Positions 11,028-22,136 of a stretch of 64,000 bases of DNA are shown here, one piece after another; position 1 is the first letter of the stretch; each line of letters starts with the position of its first letter. Both the position numbers and the translations under genes were made by a program. Origin of the DNA: Acanthamoeba lenticulata (lineage: Eukaryota; Discosea; Longamoebia; Acanthamoebidae); contig NAVB01000028.1 of the NCBI GenBank assembly GCA_002179805.1, positions 1 to 64,000 on the forward strand, given 5' to 3'. The notes below the pieces were generated by a model. The model was not told the origin of the DNA. It did no database searches and saw nothing but the letters and a program-made list of their open reading frames with translations.

Positions 11028-14000
11028 TCATTTGTCGCCGCTCCGGGGCTCTTTCTTGGAGGCGTAGGCCGTGACACGCGCTTTGAGTTCCTCCACGCGT
11101 TCCTGGAGCCGCCACGAATCGTCACACGACCACACGATCGTCGTGTCAAAAGGAGTTACCGCCACGAAATTGCTGATACTTCTCTATATTATTGTGAATA
11201 ATATTATGGTCTGGATCACCGGAGGGAGAGGAGGAGAAAGTGGGGGAGGGGGTACGGGTTCGATGGGGTCGCCCTTCTTGAGGAGGTCCGAAAACTGGTT
11301 GAGATCATCGAGCAGGTCGGCCGGGAGGTGCTCCGCCATCTGCGCCACCAGGGTCGCGACGATGCGCCCTGCATTGTGTGTGCGTGTGCGTGTGCGTGTG
11401 CGTGTGCGTGTGCGTGTGCGTGTGCGAGATTAGACAACAAGGCCAAGTGAGTGGGTCAACAGCGGGCAAGGCAATCTTTGATCAATGATTGCCAAGGGGA
11501 CGGGGACGACGACGACGACGACGAGGAGCGTACCGGGGATGTGAAGGGCGAGATTGAAGACCTGCGCGTAGAGGACGACGACGGAGAGGTGGAACACGAG
11601 GGGCGGCTCGGCGGCCTCCTTGAGCTGCTCCAAGAAGTCGAGCTTGTGGGTGTGGGTGAGCACCCGCTGCTTCTTCTTGTCGAGCGGTTTTAGGTGGAGC
11701 TGCGCCTCCTCCGACAGGCTCTCGAGCTGCTTCAGGAACTCGTCCACGCCCTAAGCGAGTGTTTACGCGTAGCTTGGGGATCAGTCGCCTGCTATGCTCG
11801 CGCGCGTGTGCCGTGCGCGTGTACGGTTGCATCACAGGGCGAGCGTACGGAGCCGCGGAGAGAGTCGGCAAGAGCAGTGAGAGGCGTGGCAGCGGTCAGA
11901 GGCAGCTGCGCGATGACCTCCTTGCGCTCGTTGGTGGTGCTGATCTTGTCCGTCTCCAGCGGCACGCCGTGGTGCAGCGCCAGCATGTACACCAGCAGGT
12001 TCGTGGCCTCTCTCATCAAACACGGATACAAGCCCCCCCCCAACACAAAAGCCCCGTGGCGCGTGAGACGATCGCATAGGCCCCTGCCCGGGGCACGCGG
12101 AGCGGGCGGGGGTGTACCTCCGTGCAGAGCGTGGCGAGCAGGTGTCGCCGAAGGGCCTCCCCCACGCTGTCGTCTGCCCGCAACCCCGACCACCACCACC
12201 ACCACCGTCAGGTGTCATCATCTCGACCAGCTCAAGCCCAAACAAGAGGAGAAGGAGAAGGATAATACAAACCGGTCACTTCCTCGGCCGAGCGGAAGAA
12301 GAGCTGGATGTTCTGGTACAGCACGTTAAACTGCTGCTCGAGGGCCTTGTGGTCCTTCTTCTTGCCCGACGACGCGTTTTGCTGGATGTTCTCCACCGCC
12401 GCCTGGTCCCCCCCCACCACAAACCGCCGCAGCCGCCACAAACCCGCCCCGAGACGTGTCGCCCCCCCCCCCGCGCAACGGTGTGAGGGGGGAGATACAA
12501 AAAAGCGAAAAGCGACGGACAAGCGAAGAGCGGCGGACCTTGTTGAACTCGCGCACGATGGGGCGGACCTGCTGGAAGAGTGCATCGAGGAACTCGCTTT
12601 CGGCGTCTTCGTACCACTGCTTGAGGCACGCCCGCACTTCAGCCTCTGTGAGAACCTCTGGCGCGGGGCCGCTGGCCTTGGCGCCCGCGGACGCGTTCCT
12701 TCCGCCGCGAGACGGCTGCTGCTCGACGACTTCGTCCTCATCATCGTCGTCGTCATCCCCACGGCCCTTACCGCGGCGCTTGCCCTTTTGGTTGGCCTTT
12801 CCACCCTTCCCGCCTTTGGCACCCTTTCCGCCCTTTCCACCGCGACCGCCCTTGCCCCTGCCCTCCTCTGCTTTGATTTTGATGAATGTTTCCATATTAG
12901 GGTTCGAATTTTCAGTTTCGTTTTCTTTTCGTTTTGGGGGGGGGGCACGCACCTTCTTCGGCTGCGACGGGCTGCTTGGCGGCGGGCCGGCTGAGGGCCT
13001 GGATGATGACCGGTGCCTTCTTTGGCGTCTCCGAGGCGACCTTGTCCTTGAGAGAAGCCACGCAGCGCTCGAGCAGGCCGCGGCTCACGAGGTAATGATC
13101 GTCGAAGATGAGCGGGCTCTCCTTCTTTTCCTGCGATGCCGCGATGAACGACGGGCAGGCCTTGAGCAGGGCCAGCGCGTCCTTGGCCGACAGCTGAAAA
13201 TCGACCAATGTCTGCACGCCACGTGGATGAAACTAAAGTTAGACAGGAAGAAAGCAGGAGGAGAGGGAGATGAGCTCAAAGAAAAGGACGTGCCATGACG
13301 TCGAGCCAGGCATTGTTGGCGAGGGCGTGGTCGACAGAGGCGTCGACCTGGTGGATGATGGAGTCGGCCACGAAGCAGGTGTCCAGGGGCAGGCCATCCG
13401 GGAACGCGGCCACGAGGTACTTGCGCGCCTCCTGGATCCCGAGCTTGGCCAGCTTGTTGTACTCTGCACCCGCCACCTCCCCCCCCCCAGTCGGCCCGTC
13501 AGGCACACCCCGTGGTCGAATAGAAGAGGCCGCCCTATGGATACGCTGGAGAGGGGACGTTACCGATGAAGCCGTTTTGGGCGAGGAAGGACTCGATCCA
13601 CTTCCTGCGGGTGTGGGAGTAGATGTGGGGCACGTAGGTGCCCCTGTCGATCACGCCCGCAAACCGCGCCTCTTTCTTGAGCTCGCCGAGCGACGCTGCG
13701 CCACAAAAGCAGGAATAATGATTATGAAATTACTAAAAAAACAATGAACCAGGTGGGCAGGTGGGAAGGACACGGAGAGCCCTACCATTGAACAGGTTCT
13801 CATTGAAGCCGTAGATCGACACGATGCTCGAGAGCAGCATGGGTCTGCACCAAGCCATGTCCAAAAGACCAGCAGAGACAGGGGGCATAAAGTAAAACAA
13901 ACAATTAAGTTATAATAAACAAAGACAAAAACAAAAGACACAGCAAGAGGAGTACCGAGTGATGGCGGAGAAGACGGCGCGCATCTGGGCCTTGCAGCGC

Positions 14001-14670
14001 TCGACGAAAAGGTGGGTGTAGAGGATGCCCTGGTCGAGCTGGCCCTTGATCGTCCGGCCCAGCCGCTGTTGCACGATCTGCACCACGAAGTCGGTGGTGA
14101 GGCTGAAGCGCTGGGCCATGTCGGCCAGCACGATCTGGCCCGCCTCGGCCAGGGCCTCGTTGATCTCCTGTGCCACGCCGTCCAAGTAGTACCTGTAGTC
14201 CTCCGCCATTAGGTCGCGAATGGCGTGAGCAGCACCCACAGAGGACGAAGAAGGACTACAGGCGAGGCGTACTTGGTCATGAGCTCGCCGTTGACGATCT
14301 GGAGGCGCTGGTCACGCTTGAGCATCTCCGTAAGACGGGCCTCAATGTGGTTGAGATCGATGTTGAGGAGCGTAGGCAGTTCGAGCACGCCCACCTTCCC
14401 GCCGCGTTGGAGCAGCTCGTCGCGGATCTCGTTTTCCAGCTGCTGGGGCGTCACGTACTCTTTGCCGTCTTGTGTGAAGTACACCTGCACACAAGACGTT
14501 AGGAACGACACTAGCCGACCAAGTTGTCTGGCGAGACAACGTACTGTGAGTTTGCCCAGCTTCACCAGACGCATGATGAGCTCCACGCAGTTCCGCTCGG
14601 AAAGGCGGTGCATAGAGCTCTGCTCTTGCAACTTCCTGAGTTCTTCTTGTAGGGCCAGCTGTGATGACAT
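11028..14670 (-). CDS. UFL1: UFL1, E3 UFM1-protein ligase 1
   Basis: UFL1 is the E3 that attaches the ubiquitin-like protein UFM1 to targets such as ribosomal protein uL24 at the ER. The N-terminus reads RLSERNCVELIMRLVKLGKL, then DGKEYVTPQQLENEIRDEL, LPTLLNIDLNHIEARLTEML, and LADMAQRFSLTTDFV with QRLGRTIKG, ending in VFSAITR. These elements follow animal and plant UFL1 in order. Later exons carry the WIESFLAQNGF region, DTCFVADSIIHQVDAS, a Lys/Gly-rich low-complexity linker (about 12720-12870), the helical middle around 12540-12650 and the last exon, which ends ELKARVTAYASKK before stop TGA 11028-11030. About ten introns are present; one holds a TGTGCG microsatellite. In-frame ATGs also occur at 14679 and further upstream. 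I prefer 14670 because the helix and RLSERN follow shortly, as in relatives. The gene implies a working UFMylation pathway. Confidence 0.92.
11375..11426 (+). repeat. TGTGCG microsatellite in a UFL1 intron
   Basis: About eight copies of the 6-base unit TGTGCG lie within an intron of UFL1. The run is a simple-sequence tract and probably polymorphic. Confidence 0.9.
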
Positions 14671-14867
14671 TGGCAGCATCAGATGTTTAGCGTATTTGAG
14701 AAAAACTGCATGTGAAAGCTGCTGACAAATGCACAATATAGAAAACGAACGATTTCATCCATGTCGAGCTAATCCTGGCGGCAGATGGCGTTGTTATCTG
14801 TTTGCTGATTTTCTTGAGTGTTTTATTTTATTTTTTTTGTGACTTTACACACATGTGTCTACAAAAA

Positions 14868-15734
14868 TCAGCCATCTTGCTCGGGCCTGATGGGTACAAG
14901 CGTCGTGGTGCCATCACGCCAGCCAAACTCAAATCGGTCCACCGTGCACATTTCGTTCAGCAAGAAGTCTGTTCCAGTCTTCACCAAGTTTGATGCCTCC
15001 CCTGCTTCCTCGCCGTTCAGCGTCAGCATGGCCTTGGAGCTGCTTCGTAGGGAGAGGAGAAGGGCATCGATCTTGTCCTTGCGAAGGTAGGCGATGGTGG
15101 CGTGAGGTTTGAGGTTGTTCCTGCCCTTATCCGATGTCGATTGTGTTGGGTGTCGGCCTAGGCGTCGGAAGAGGTCGTTCATGGGCTTAGTGGCGGCTAC
15201 ATTCACGACTACAATGCCGTAGTACCCGCTGGAGAAGCCAAACGCAAGGTATGGTTACCCATTAGTGGTCACTACCGGTGATCAACGAGGGACGACGCAC
15301 CTGTTCCAGATGGCAACGCGTCCAAACTGCAAGATGTAGTGGTCCGGCTGATCGGGTGACTGGAGGTCACGCCTGATTGCCTCAAAGTCCACCTCGCGCA
15401 AGCCGCCACGCATGGTCACGTGCGGCTCGAACACACGTCCGCACGGCGGCAGATAGACTGTGGGTCCAGGAGACGCCGAGTGTACGAGCGTGGGCTTTGC
15501 TTTCTTGGGGTCACTGAAACCGGCTCCCGATTTGGTTTTCTTCTTCTTCTTGCTTTCTGACGTGGCAGAGGAAGGGGGGACTGAAGCAGGATCAAAAAGC
15601 CAGTCGTCGGGGATGTGGTGCCGACTCCAGACCAAAATGCGCTGGCTGACCTCAGCTGGCAGCTTTAAGTGGACCGTGGCCGAGCTGTAAATAGGTGGGC
15701 CACGAGCAGTACTGTGCTGGTCCTGCCGCTCCAT
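14868..15734 (-). CDS. 2H phosphoesterase-like protein (LigT/cyclic phosphodiesterase fold)
   Basis: There are two exons, 15734-15301 and 15228-14868, joined in frame by a GT-AG intron (IWN-S-GYYGIV), giving about 264 residues. The two signature histidine motifs of the 2H phosphoesterase superfamily are present and well spaced: EPHVTMRG in exon 1 and KPHATIAYL in exon 2. The N-terminal strand-helix (TVHLKLPAEVSQRIL) fits the fold. A Lys/Ser-rich insert (about residues 55-75, SESKKKKKTKSG) splits the first half. Family members cut or open 2',3'-cyclic or 2',5'-linked phosphates in RNA and nucleotides; the substrate here cannot be told from sequence. The ATG at 15734 is the first in frame after a possible 3' splice site at about 15755, so an upstream exon cannot be excluded. 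Confidence 0.72.
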
Positions 15735-15819
15735 GTGCCCCTTCTGCAGTGGCCCTGCCAACCAAAACAAGTGAGGAAATTATATGAAGAAAAATGCCGG
15801 GGCACGCTACATCAGCATC

Positions 15820-16180
15820 AATGCAGGAACAGCCAGGGCGCCCACGCCGGCCTCCTCTTGCCAACAGTTTCCCGTGGGACCGCGACACCATCCTTGCCGC
15901 TCCCAGGCTATGCAGCCCCCCGTAGACAGGCACCTGCTCGAGGTCATGTACTCGCGCGGGGCCGGCGCGAACGGCGGCCTGCCCGCGGACGGCGACCTAC
16001 TCGACGTCATGTACTCCGCCGCGCTCGGCGGGCAGCTCGAGGTAGTCCAGTGGTTGCGCGCCCACGGCTGCCCGTGGGACTCACGCGGCCACGCGGCAGG
16101 GCCACCTGCCTATTTTACGGTGGCTCCTGGCAGAAGGCTGCCCGTGAAACTCGTCAGCGGTCTGTGTGTGGCCTTTCACG
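15820..16180 (+). pseudogene. Decayed ankyrin-repeat (CPWD-type) pseudogene
   Basis: Fragments of the CPWD-type ankyrin repeat occur in different frames: SFPWDRDTILAA near 15870, then after a frame change LLDVMYSAALGGQLEVVQWLRAHGCPWDSR (written here only as motif ends LLDVMYSAALGG and LRAHGCPWDS, about 15990-16090). Near 16135 a further unit has lost its tryptophan to a stop (GCP then TGA, then NS). The intact relative in this window is at 60297-60911. There is no continuous frame, no F-box and no plausible start, so I call a degenerate copy. It sits between the convergent-side ends of the RdRP and 2H genes. Confidence 0.6.
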
Positions 16181-16246
16181 TTGCTGTCCTGCAGCGTGTG
16201 CACGACCCGAGCAGAGCCCAACTGCTTCTTTGTTTGTGTGCAATAT

Positions 16247-19200
16247 TCAATGTTGAGTGTTATATTCAAGAATATTGCTCATAACATCGTGCATGACCCA
16301 AGCAAAGCTTAAAAGCTGATTTCCAACTTTGTGGCCTTGCTGGTAGGTGACGAAGTACCAAGCAGCTGCTTTTTGCATCCTCCGCCTAGCCAAGTCTTGG
16401 GGTGCTATATCATCCAGTAGGATTCCTTCCTCAAATCTCTCTCGGTAGGCATATAGGGTCTGCTTGACCAGTTCGCGGAGCACATTTGGGAGATCACGGT
16501 GACGGTTGCGCAAATCAGGGCGGCTTCTGGTAACATTACCTGTGATCAACTGAATGTACCAAAACATGTTACATGTCACTTGTACTCAATAACACAATCA
16601 AGATCACTGTCACATACCTCAGCTTCAGTTTTGATACCATACTGGCGCATAATTCCACGGACCTCTTCATCATATTCTCTCTTGATCTTCTTGGCCTCCA
16701 CCTCAAACTGCTAAATACAAAAGGTGAACAGGTGAAACATTGTACTGAAGTGTTTTTACCTACCTTATAATCTGGAACCAGAAGATCTTTGTCACACTGG
16801 ATGACCTTGCCATTGTTAAGCTTTAGCTCCTTCAAGTGCACTTTTCGGTAGAGTCTACCCAATATCTGGTGGATCAAACTTGTTAGTTGCATGTTGTGTA
16901 TGCTACATGTTGTGAGCTGTAGTGAACCTTCTGTGATTTGTAGGATGGGCTGGGTTTGTTCATAAAATCAGGGAAATGTGTGGGGAAGAAGGGACAGTCA
17001 ACTTCTTCACCAGTTTTTGGGTAGTCCACAGCTTGGCTGTGAAGTTCAGCCAATTGTAGGCAATATGGGTTGCGCACCCCATAGAGATCAGCAAAAGCTT
17101 TCTGTACCATTCACTTGCAATGAGCAATTCACATGCAACACAACACATGAAAACTTAATTTTTGAGGGACATACATGAGTGTTGGCAATCTGCCCAAGCT
17201 TGTAGTCGTTTTGCATGAACTTCATGAAGAAGGTAATAATCTTCTCTCGTGAGATTTCCTCTTGCTTGGGCTGTGGTGATGACTCGTAGTTGCAAGGCAT
17301 TTCATTTTTGCCAGACCAGATGAGACTCTTCTCCCAACACACAAAATAGAGGTCACCATCAAGATCGGAGCCTGGTGGACAACTTTTGCATTAATATTCC
17401 AAAAAAAAAAAACAAAAAAACACACACACACACAAACACAAACACAAACACATATGGCGCACAGGTGGGCATGTACCTGACAGTTCGTTGGGGTGTGGTC
17501 TGTCACCAGGCTTGTGGTCTTGGGGGAAAACTAGGCAATCCTTGATTTCACCAAGTGTTGGGCAGTTGACTGCTTGAAACTTGCGAACATCACCCGGATG
17601 CAGTGCAGGAAACTTGACCACCACAACATCGCCTTCAATCTGGACCCCAACCACTGAACTTAGATCCAGTAGTGTAATGTCAAGCAAAGCAAATCAAAGC
17701 AAATTCTGTCAGGGTTGAGTACAGCGCGACCACCAGAGCAACGCAAGTAGACCTGGCCCCTCTTGAGCAGACCACTTTCATCCAAGACGCCCAGCACAGT
17801 CGTGGCCTGCACAGAAATTCGTAACTTGAGAAAAATGATTAACCAGAATTTGTAGCTGAGTGCCGCACGTTTGGGACATAGATGCGGGCTCTGTGCTTGA
17901 GGTCTTGCAGCTCCTTTTGCTGGATGGTTGCCAGGCAGTGGGCCAGGAAGGGTTCTCCCCGTTTCATAAATCCTGATGGAGATAATGATGAGGGTAGTGT
18001 GTAGTGTTAAAAGGTGTGTGTGTGTGTGTACAAACCAGCATCCAACATGCTACGAAGCAGCTCATGTTGGTTCACAAAGGACATCGTGACCTGTTTGTCT
18101 TTTGTGATGCGCTCCAATCGGTTCAACTAAAAAAAAGTAACTGTCAAACCATTGTGGCGTGGTGGGTACATTATAGATGGTTCATACCGTCTTCTGATGT
18201 AGTTTCTCAAACACCTCGTCAGCTACACCCAAAGCGCTCAGGATGATGATAGCTTGGTGGTTGAGATAACCAGAGATGCGTTTGCTTGTGCTCAGGATCT
18301 CAAGGCGTCTGTCATCTGATTTAAACTTCTCCATGGAGGGCCTCAAAGACACCACTGGGGCTGATTTCCTCTTCCTGTAGTCTACACACAAGACCCCCTT
18401 GTACCCTGCCAGGCGTATCTACATAAGAATTACACATAAACGTTAATGACAAGTTGCACGCACACGCGGTACAAACATGTGCAACAAACCTGGTAGGCTG
18501 ATGGGATTGAGTTGAGCCCAAGCCTCTTGGAGATCATTCGGGCCATGGTGTAGGAAAGCGTGCCTGCACCATCTGAAAAGATGTGCTTGCCACTTTGGAT
18601 CTCAGCAAGCGGATGCATCTGATCGTCTTTCACCTTGGCTCCCGTCTTGCCCGAGGAGAAGCACTGGCCAATCCGAGCAGAGTACTTGGCCACTGTCTTG
18701 TTATTGGTGAAGTCTCCTATACCACACCCCGTATCAGCCACCCAGCGTAAAGAGATAGTGCATGTGTGTGGTGTTTGTGAAGTGCGGTGCCAAATACTGA
18801 CCTAAACCGGAGATGATCTGCTGGGCTGTTATTGTGTCAGTCGGACGGAAGAACCAGCAGCTGTGTGCCCGCAATTGACTTGAGCTGAACGCCAGGAATT
18901 CATAGTGCAACCCAACGGGTGTCTGTATTCCTGTGAAATGGAAATCAGTTAAGCGGCACACATCAAGCACGTGGGCACACACACACACAAACCACAGATG
19001 AATAAAGTAAATAGTACCTTCATGTAAAAGGGCTCTGATCTTGCGTTCGATGTTGGTCTTGACAAAGCTTGAATCAGCAAACTAGAACAGTCTGGCAATT
19101 GACAAACCAAAGGAGGGGGAAAGGCACCCCATCCATATTGAGCTGACTGAAGTCATCGTCAACGAAGGAAACGCGAATGAAGTGCTTGCTGTGCAGCTTG

Positions 19201-20724
19201 TGCTTCTTCACGACCCGATATGATTGCTCCAGCAGCGGCGGAAAAAGGAGCACACGTGAAGGGGTCACACATACGCTGCGGGCCATGAAATAGTCCTTTG
19301 GCAGTTCCCTGCCTGTGTCTGTACGTCATACAAGTAGTGGCGTTGTGTGGATAATGAGACACGGCACAACACAAGGCACGCATGACAATGTTCCACGCAC
19401 AACTTCTTATGGCTCTAAGTGCCTGGTTGAACTTGTCCAAGGGGCGGTAGATGGGCTTCCGCTGATGCCACATGCGGTAGAGGGCCGCCTCAGCTTGGCC
19501 GACTGATGGAGCGGCGGAGCGCTGGCGCAGTTCGTTGAGAAATTTGCTGTCGACGTTGGCGGCATGGAGGAGATTGGCCGAGAGTAGACAACCCAAACCG
19601 TAGCGCAGATCATCGTGTATGCCATTGACGTCCAGCTTCGCGGCTAGGTCCAACTCTTCGGGGATGCGCTGGACAATCTTGCTCGGAAAGCTGGGCTGCC
19701 CTCTGCCGTGTGCTCGGTGAATACGCAGGGTGCTCAGTTGATGCCGCAGTGAATCTACTTCGGACTGGTGGCGCATGGTGAGGCAGCTCACGGTACAGGC
19801 CCCCAGGCGATCTGCGGCCGGGGAGGGGAACTCGATGGCGCGCTTGAGGCAATTTGCTGATGGGCGCTGGAAGAGCTGTGGTGGACTCCTCGTGGTGATG
19901 TAGATGTCCACACATCCACGCAAGAGTTTGACCTCCTTGATGGCATCAAAAGAGAGCAAGAGTATCCATTCACTGTGCTGAACCTCAATTTCGCGCTTCT
20001 CCGCATCGACCACAGCCTGCAAGTGTTCTCCGCCTGCACCTTCCATCATCAATAGGAGAGCAAGTGAAAGAGTTGCACCCGGGATAAGGAGGCGTACCCT
20101 GAAGCCAGCAAGGGACATACTCACTTGGTTTAAGCCAGAACCCGGCGCTGTAAGATTTGAGCTTGAGAGCACCTTGATCTGGCACCAGACATTGGCTGGG
20201 TGCTGGCTTCACGACCAGCTGTTGTACGACACGCCTGAGCCCTCCCGCAACACAACTGCAGTCCAATGCGTGTGTGGGAGGCAAACCTTGATCCCCAGAG
20301 GAATATCGATGGCTGAGTGAGCTTGATAGAAGCGTGCTGCATCAAGAGCATGGCGGAACGTCACTATCGCAGAGCTTCAAGCAAGGAGTTAACGAATAAA
20401 GTAACTACTGCCAATTTATTGCGGCCCAAGCGAAAAGGAGGGAAAAGTACTTTTTAGAGCTGCGCTCGAAGGAGTGGACGGGTCCAAAAAGCTGGCACTG
20501 GCACTTCACAACATCATCGGTGCTTTCCTACGGGATGTGTTGTTAAAACACGAATGCCGACTTTAACTTGGCGGATATGAGCCGTGGAGAGTGAGGTTAC
20601 CTCGGGGATGCCCGAGACAAGAACGGTGGTGAAATGGGTCAGACCCGGGTCTGTAAAACGGAGCGTGAGACGAAGTATTGTGCTGAAGCTGCTTTGGGGA
20701 GGGGGAACCTGTGTCGTCTTCCAT
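16247..20724 (-). CDS. RNA-dependent RNA polymerase of RNA silencing (RDR family) with N-terminal RRM
   Basis: This is a eukaryotic cellular RdRP that makes double-stranded RNA for small-RNA pathways. It has about 15 introns. Exon 1 begins at ATG 20724 (MEDDT); the next exons build a complete RRM: TTVLVSGIPE (RNP2-like), then VVKCQCQLFGPVHSF, then SAIVTFRHALDAARFY (RNP1-like). The middle gives IHDDLRYGLGCLLSA and a SDGAGTLSYTMARMI block (about 18590-18530) typical of RDRs. The catalytic loop DLDGD is at 17366-17352, preceded by HPNELSG, which is the RDR active-site signature. The C-terminus ends LLSFAWVMHDVMSNIL with stop TGA 16247-16249. The start fits the divergent promoter shared with the gene at 20926. 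N-terminal RRM plus DLDGD is the arrangement of plant RDR1/2/6-type enzymes. It implies an active small-RNA system, probably against transposons or viruses. Confidence 0.9.
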
Positions 20725-20925
20725 GCGGGTGTTTGTGCTGTGCGCCGGGGCACTCGCGTTTTGTACGCTCTGGCCAGTTCGACTTTGTTACGCTTCCTGG
20801 CATTGGCCAGAATCTTATTATTCGAGAGCCGAATTTTCTACCGCCGGGTTGAGGGGCACGCAACTTCGCTGGTCGCCGATAGTGTTTCTCCTCTCTCTGT
20901 ACTGCACCACCCACAGCACTGGCAG
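20725..20925. promoter_or_regulatory. Divergent promoter between the RdRP and ependymin-like genes
   Basis: Two hundred bases separate the start codons of the minus-strand RdRP gene and the plus-strand secreted-protein gene. Both promoters must lie here or overlap the first exons. No clear TATA box is seen on either strand. Confidence 0.5.
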
Positions 20926-21816
20926 ATGCGTCGACCTCTCATCTTCTGCCTGTTTCTTTCTTTGGCCTTAGCGGCTTCTGCGGCGTCTCCACGCAAGCCC
21001 GTGTGGCCTCGCCAGTTCGACGTGCAGTTCGGGCTCAGCGTGCTAGAGTCCCCGATAAGCGAACCCATAGTCAACGCCACCGCCCACTTCTACTACGACT
21101 TTAACGTACAAGCGTCACTCGTGACCTACCCTGAAGTGTGCTTGCCCGGGCTCATCCCCGTACCAACTCCCTTTCGCCGGAGTTTTGCGTTTTATTTATT
21201 TTTATTCTCACTCCAATGCGCAGGGCGATGGCTGGAAAAAGGGCTGCAACCTGCTGTTCAACCCCAAGGGCACATATCTGTTCGCCCCGAACGCCGGCGT
21301 AGACTGTTGTCTCCTCTTCCCCGGCATTGGCACGGTACGCGTCTCACCTTTCCTTCAAGGACTGTACCCCAATTGTTTGTGTCACACGCCAGGGACGGCG
21401 CGCAGGTGCCGCCTGACTTCCTGCGAGGCTTCAATGCATCGGGCTTCGTACTGCCGAGTCCCGATCTCTATGGCGTTCTCCACAACTCTGACTTCTGGGT
21501 CACCAATGACGGTATCGCGCCGTCCCACCGCACATGCAGTATCGAACGGGCGTGGGACTAATGATGAACGACAGGTTTCTTCTACTGGACCGACGTAAAG
21601 ACGGGTGGAGACGTGGCGCTGGTTGACGGCGGCCAGGTCGTGTGGAACTTCTACCCGCACCTGCGCGTGGCCCCGCAGCCCTCGGCCCTGTTCGCTGTGC
21701 CTTCCAACTGCTCCCTGTCCTGCCCCGGCTCGTTCGTTGCGCACACCCACAAGCACGGGCGCGATCCCATGGTCAGCCTCGCCCTGCACCACCACCGCCT
21801 CCGCCACGCCTCGTAA
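20926..21816 (+). CDS. Ependymin-related secreted protein
   Basis: The start at 20926 opens a signal peptide (MRRPLIFCLFLSLALAASA). Exons are about 20926-21163 (donor uncertain), 21224-21334, 21405-21511 and 21575-21816. The mature part begins with FDVQFGLSVLES. The order of features fits ependymin-related proteins: YYDFNVQASL, CNLLFNPKGTYLF, a Cys-Cys pair (GVDCCLLFPG), VPPDFLRGF, a DFWVT strand, a FYWTDVKTG hairpin, then VVWNFYPHLRVAPQPSALF closing with VPSNC. In known members the last block is a hydrophobic strand ending P-x-x-C. These proteins are secreted lipid- or calcium-binding carriers with a lolA-like fold. The end is HAS with stop TAA 21814-21816. The assignment is by pattern; the family is divergent. 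Confidence 0.55.
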
Positions 21817-22136
21817 GGCTCTGCTCCAGAGCCAAAGAATGTCGTTTCGACTGACTTGGACTGTCCCTGACCCCATTTTTTCTTGACCTTTTTTTGTTTT
21901 GTTTTTATTTACACCAGAAAAAGCCGCACGAGAGGAGAGAGCAGGGAGAGAGAGCGCTTGTTCTGGCTCCCCTCCCCTCCTCCCCCGCACGTCTGGTCTC
22001 TCGCGGATTGAGCGCCTTTAGGAAGGCCGCCCCCAACACAACAACGCAGCTTCCTCAGCCGCTGTCGGTGGGGGCGGCACGTAGCAAGCGGATACATGAA
22101 CGCGCGCTCATCTTCCAGATCTGGCCAGTAATACTA
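21817..22136. other. Intergenic, convergent 3' ends
   Basis: This stretch lies between two converging genes. It has a T-rich tract (about 21876-21912) suited to 3' end formation. I see no reading frame that looks coding. Confidence 0.5.

Noticed and set aside
16247..20724. Viral RNA polymerase inserted in the genome
   Set aside because: The DLDGD loop, N-terminal RRM and many introns are those of cellular RDR enzymes, not viral polymerases.
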